From the NCBI GenBank assembly GCA_030620925.1, contig JAUXIQ010000136.1, positions 1-6,081 on the forward strand: a stretch of 6,081 nt of DNA. Reading direction: 5' to 3'. The number at the start of each line of letters is the position of its first letter. Within the stretch, counting starts at the first letter, position 1. The translations under genes and the position numbers were made by a program. Source of the stretch: Nitrospinota bacterium. GTDB lineage: Bacteria; JAUXIQ01. Shown piece after piece: positions 5,527 through 6,081 of the stretch. The notes beneath the pieces were generated by a model. The model searched no databases. It was not told the origin of the DNA and saw only the letters and a program-made list of their open reading frames with translations.

Positions 5527-6081
5527 TCACTCGTTGCCTGTGACCTGTTCTATTCCCTCATCGGGCAGGTCGGGAATCCGACCGGCCCTCTTCTTCCTCG
5601 TCTTTTCCGCCTCGGAATACATGTGATAGTAATTGTAGTTCCAGGAACGGTAGCGCCAATCGGGGCAGGCGCGGCAGACCTCTATCTCCTCATACCTGCC
5701 TTCGAGCAACAGCTTACGCCTGGCCTCCATCTCCGGTCCCTGCCATATTTCCTTTAAAGACTTCTCCATGATGTTGCCCAGGTCCGTGACCCCTGCGATG
5801 TCGTAGCCGCAGAACATCACGTCGCCTCTGGTATCCACGTTTATCCGCTCGAAAGGCCAGGGGCAGGGAACGCGCTCGGCAAGGTATGGAGTCGGGTCGC
5901 CCGACCCCTCTTCGTCAAGTATGTTCCAGGTCAGGTATTTTCTGACGATGACGTTATCCACCAGCTTATTCCAGTATTCCACGATCTCTTTCAGCCGGTC
6001 TTCCACGGCCTTCTGGTTCACCACGCTGACCACCACTTTGGACTCCGATTTGGTTTCGCTCCGGCGCTTCAGCGTGTAATC
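5527..6081 (-). CDS. Radical SAM protein, C-terminal SPASM-type domain (5' partial)
   Basis: The frame is open to the window edge at 6081, so a GTG at 6036 is internal and the gene starts outside; 184 C-terminal residues are visible. They carry a SPASM/twitch-type auxiliary iron-sulfur domain: CPWPFERINVD with C73, then GDVMFCGYD with C91, then DLGNIMEKSLKEIW, then CRACPDW with C136 and C139. These four cysteines are enough for one [4Fe-4S] cluster. The radical SAM core with its CxxxCxxC motif would lie upstream and is not seen, so the assignment rests on this domain. The tail after the last cysteine pair is unusual: WRYRSWNYNYYHMYSE (127-142 counted from the GTG at 6036) is rich in aromatic residues, followed by a basic stretch (KTRKKR). 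Such proteins modify peptides, sugars or other small substrates by radical chemistry and are common in surface-polysaccharide loci, where their substrates are mostly unknown. It precedes asnB by 50 bp on the same strand and is probably in the same operon. Confidence 0.75.
   Translation of the reverse strand, partial: DYTLKRRSETKSESKVVVSVVNQKAVEDRLKEIVEYWNKLVDNVIVRKYLTWNILDEEGSGDPTPYLAERVPCPWPFERINVDTRGDVMFCGYDIAGVTDLGNIMEKSLKEIWQGPEMEARRKLLLEGRYEEIEVCRACPDWRYRSWNYNYYHMYSEAEKTRKKRAGRIPDLPDEGIEQVTGNE

Noticed and set aside
4556-5626. A 356-codon open frame on the plus strand opposite asnB and the end of the radical SAM gene
   Set aside because: It is antisense to asnB, whose catalytic motifs are all intact. 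The translation shows no recognisable domain, and the frame is explained by the codon bias of the opposite strand.
5527-6036. Taking the GTG at 6036 as the true start of the SPASM protein
   Set aside because: The frame continues open to 6081, and a SPASM-type domain normally follows a radical SAM core. The gene is simply cut by the window edge.
3620-6081. RiPP (lasso peptide-like) cluster because of AsnB-like plus radical SAM proteins
   Set aside because: No precursor peptide, leader-binding RRE domain, peptidase or transporter is visible, and the next three genes are sugar or O-antigen families.

Overview
The window is bacterial, with dense gene packing, GTG and TTG candidate starts, and mid-range GC. 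The sequence does not fix the taxon. No gene in it is phylum-diagnostic, and no rRNA, tRNA, transposase, integrase or CRISPR array is visible. It looks like part of a cell-surface polysaccharide (O-antigen or capsule type) locus plus the edge of an adjacent, unrelated transcription unit.

Layout: on the plus strand, positions 1-594 hold the 3' part of a metallo-beta-lactamase-fold hydrolase resembling N-acyl-homoserine lactonases. It converges on five genes that all read on the minus strand. In transcription order these are: the C-terminal part of a radical SAM/SPASM-type protein (6081 down to 5527, 5' end outside the window); a complete AsnB-type glutamine-dependent amidotransferase (5476-3620); a WbqC-family protein (3608-2919); an RmlB-like extended SDR nucleotide-sugar dehydratase/epimerase (2922-1891); and a DegT/DnrJ/EryC1/StrS PLP aminotransferase (1829-627). 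Gaps between the minus-strand genes are 50, 11, -4 (an ATGA overlap) and 61 bp, so they are very probably one operon. The promoter is not in view. No convincing rho-independent terminator is visible at the 32-bp convergent junction.

How the genes may work together (inference): the SDR would make a 4-keto-6-deoxy nucleotide sugar, and the DegT enzyme would aminate it to an amino-deoxy sugar. The WbqC and AsnB-like proteins would add tailoring, for example acylation or aminoacylation of the amino group and amidation of a carboxylate. The radical SAM/SPASM protein is a further tailoring enzyme of unknown substrate. From memory, the E. coli O121 / Shigella dysenteriae type 7 O-antigen locus (the wbq genes) combines the same classes: RmlB, a VioA-type aminotransferase, WbqC and an AsnB-like amidotransferase. 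Its glycan carries an N-acylated 4-amino-4,6-dideoxy sugar and an amidated uronic acid. No glycosyltransferase, flippase or polymerase lies in the window, so the glycan itself cannot be deduced.

The most interesting points are the tight AsnB-WbqC-SDR-aminotransferase cassette with a SPASM protein upstream, the mixed active-site signature of the SDR, and the composition break plus a possible truncated gene start at the convergent junction.
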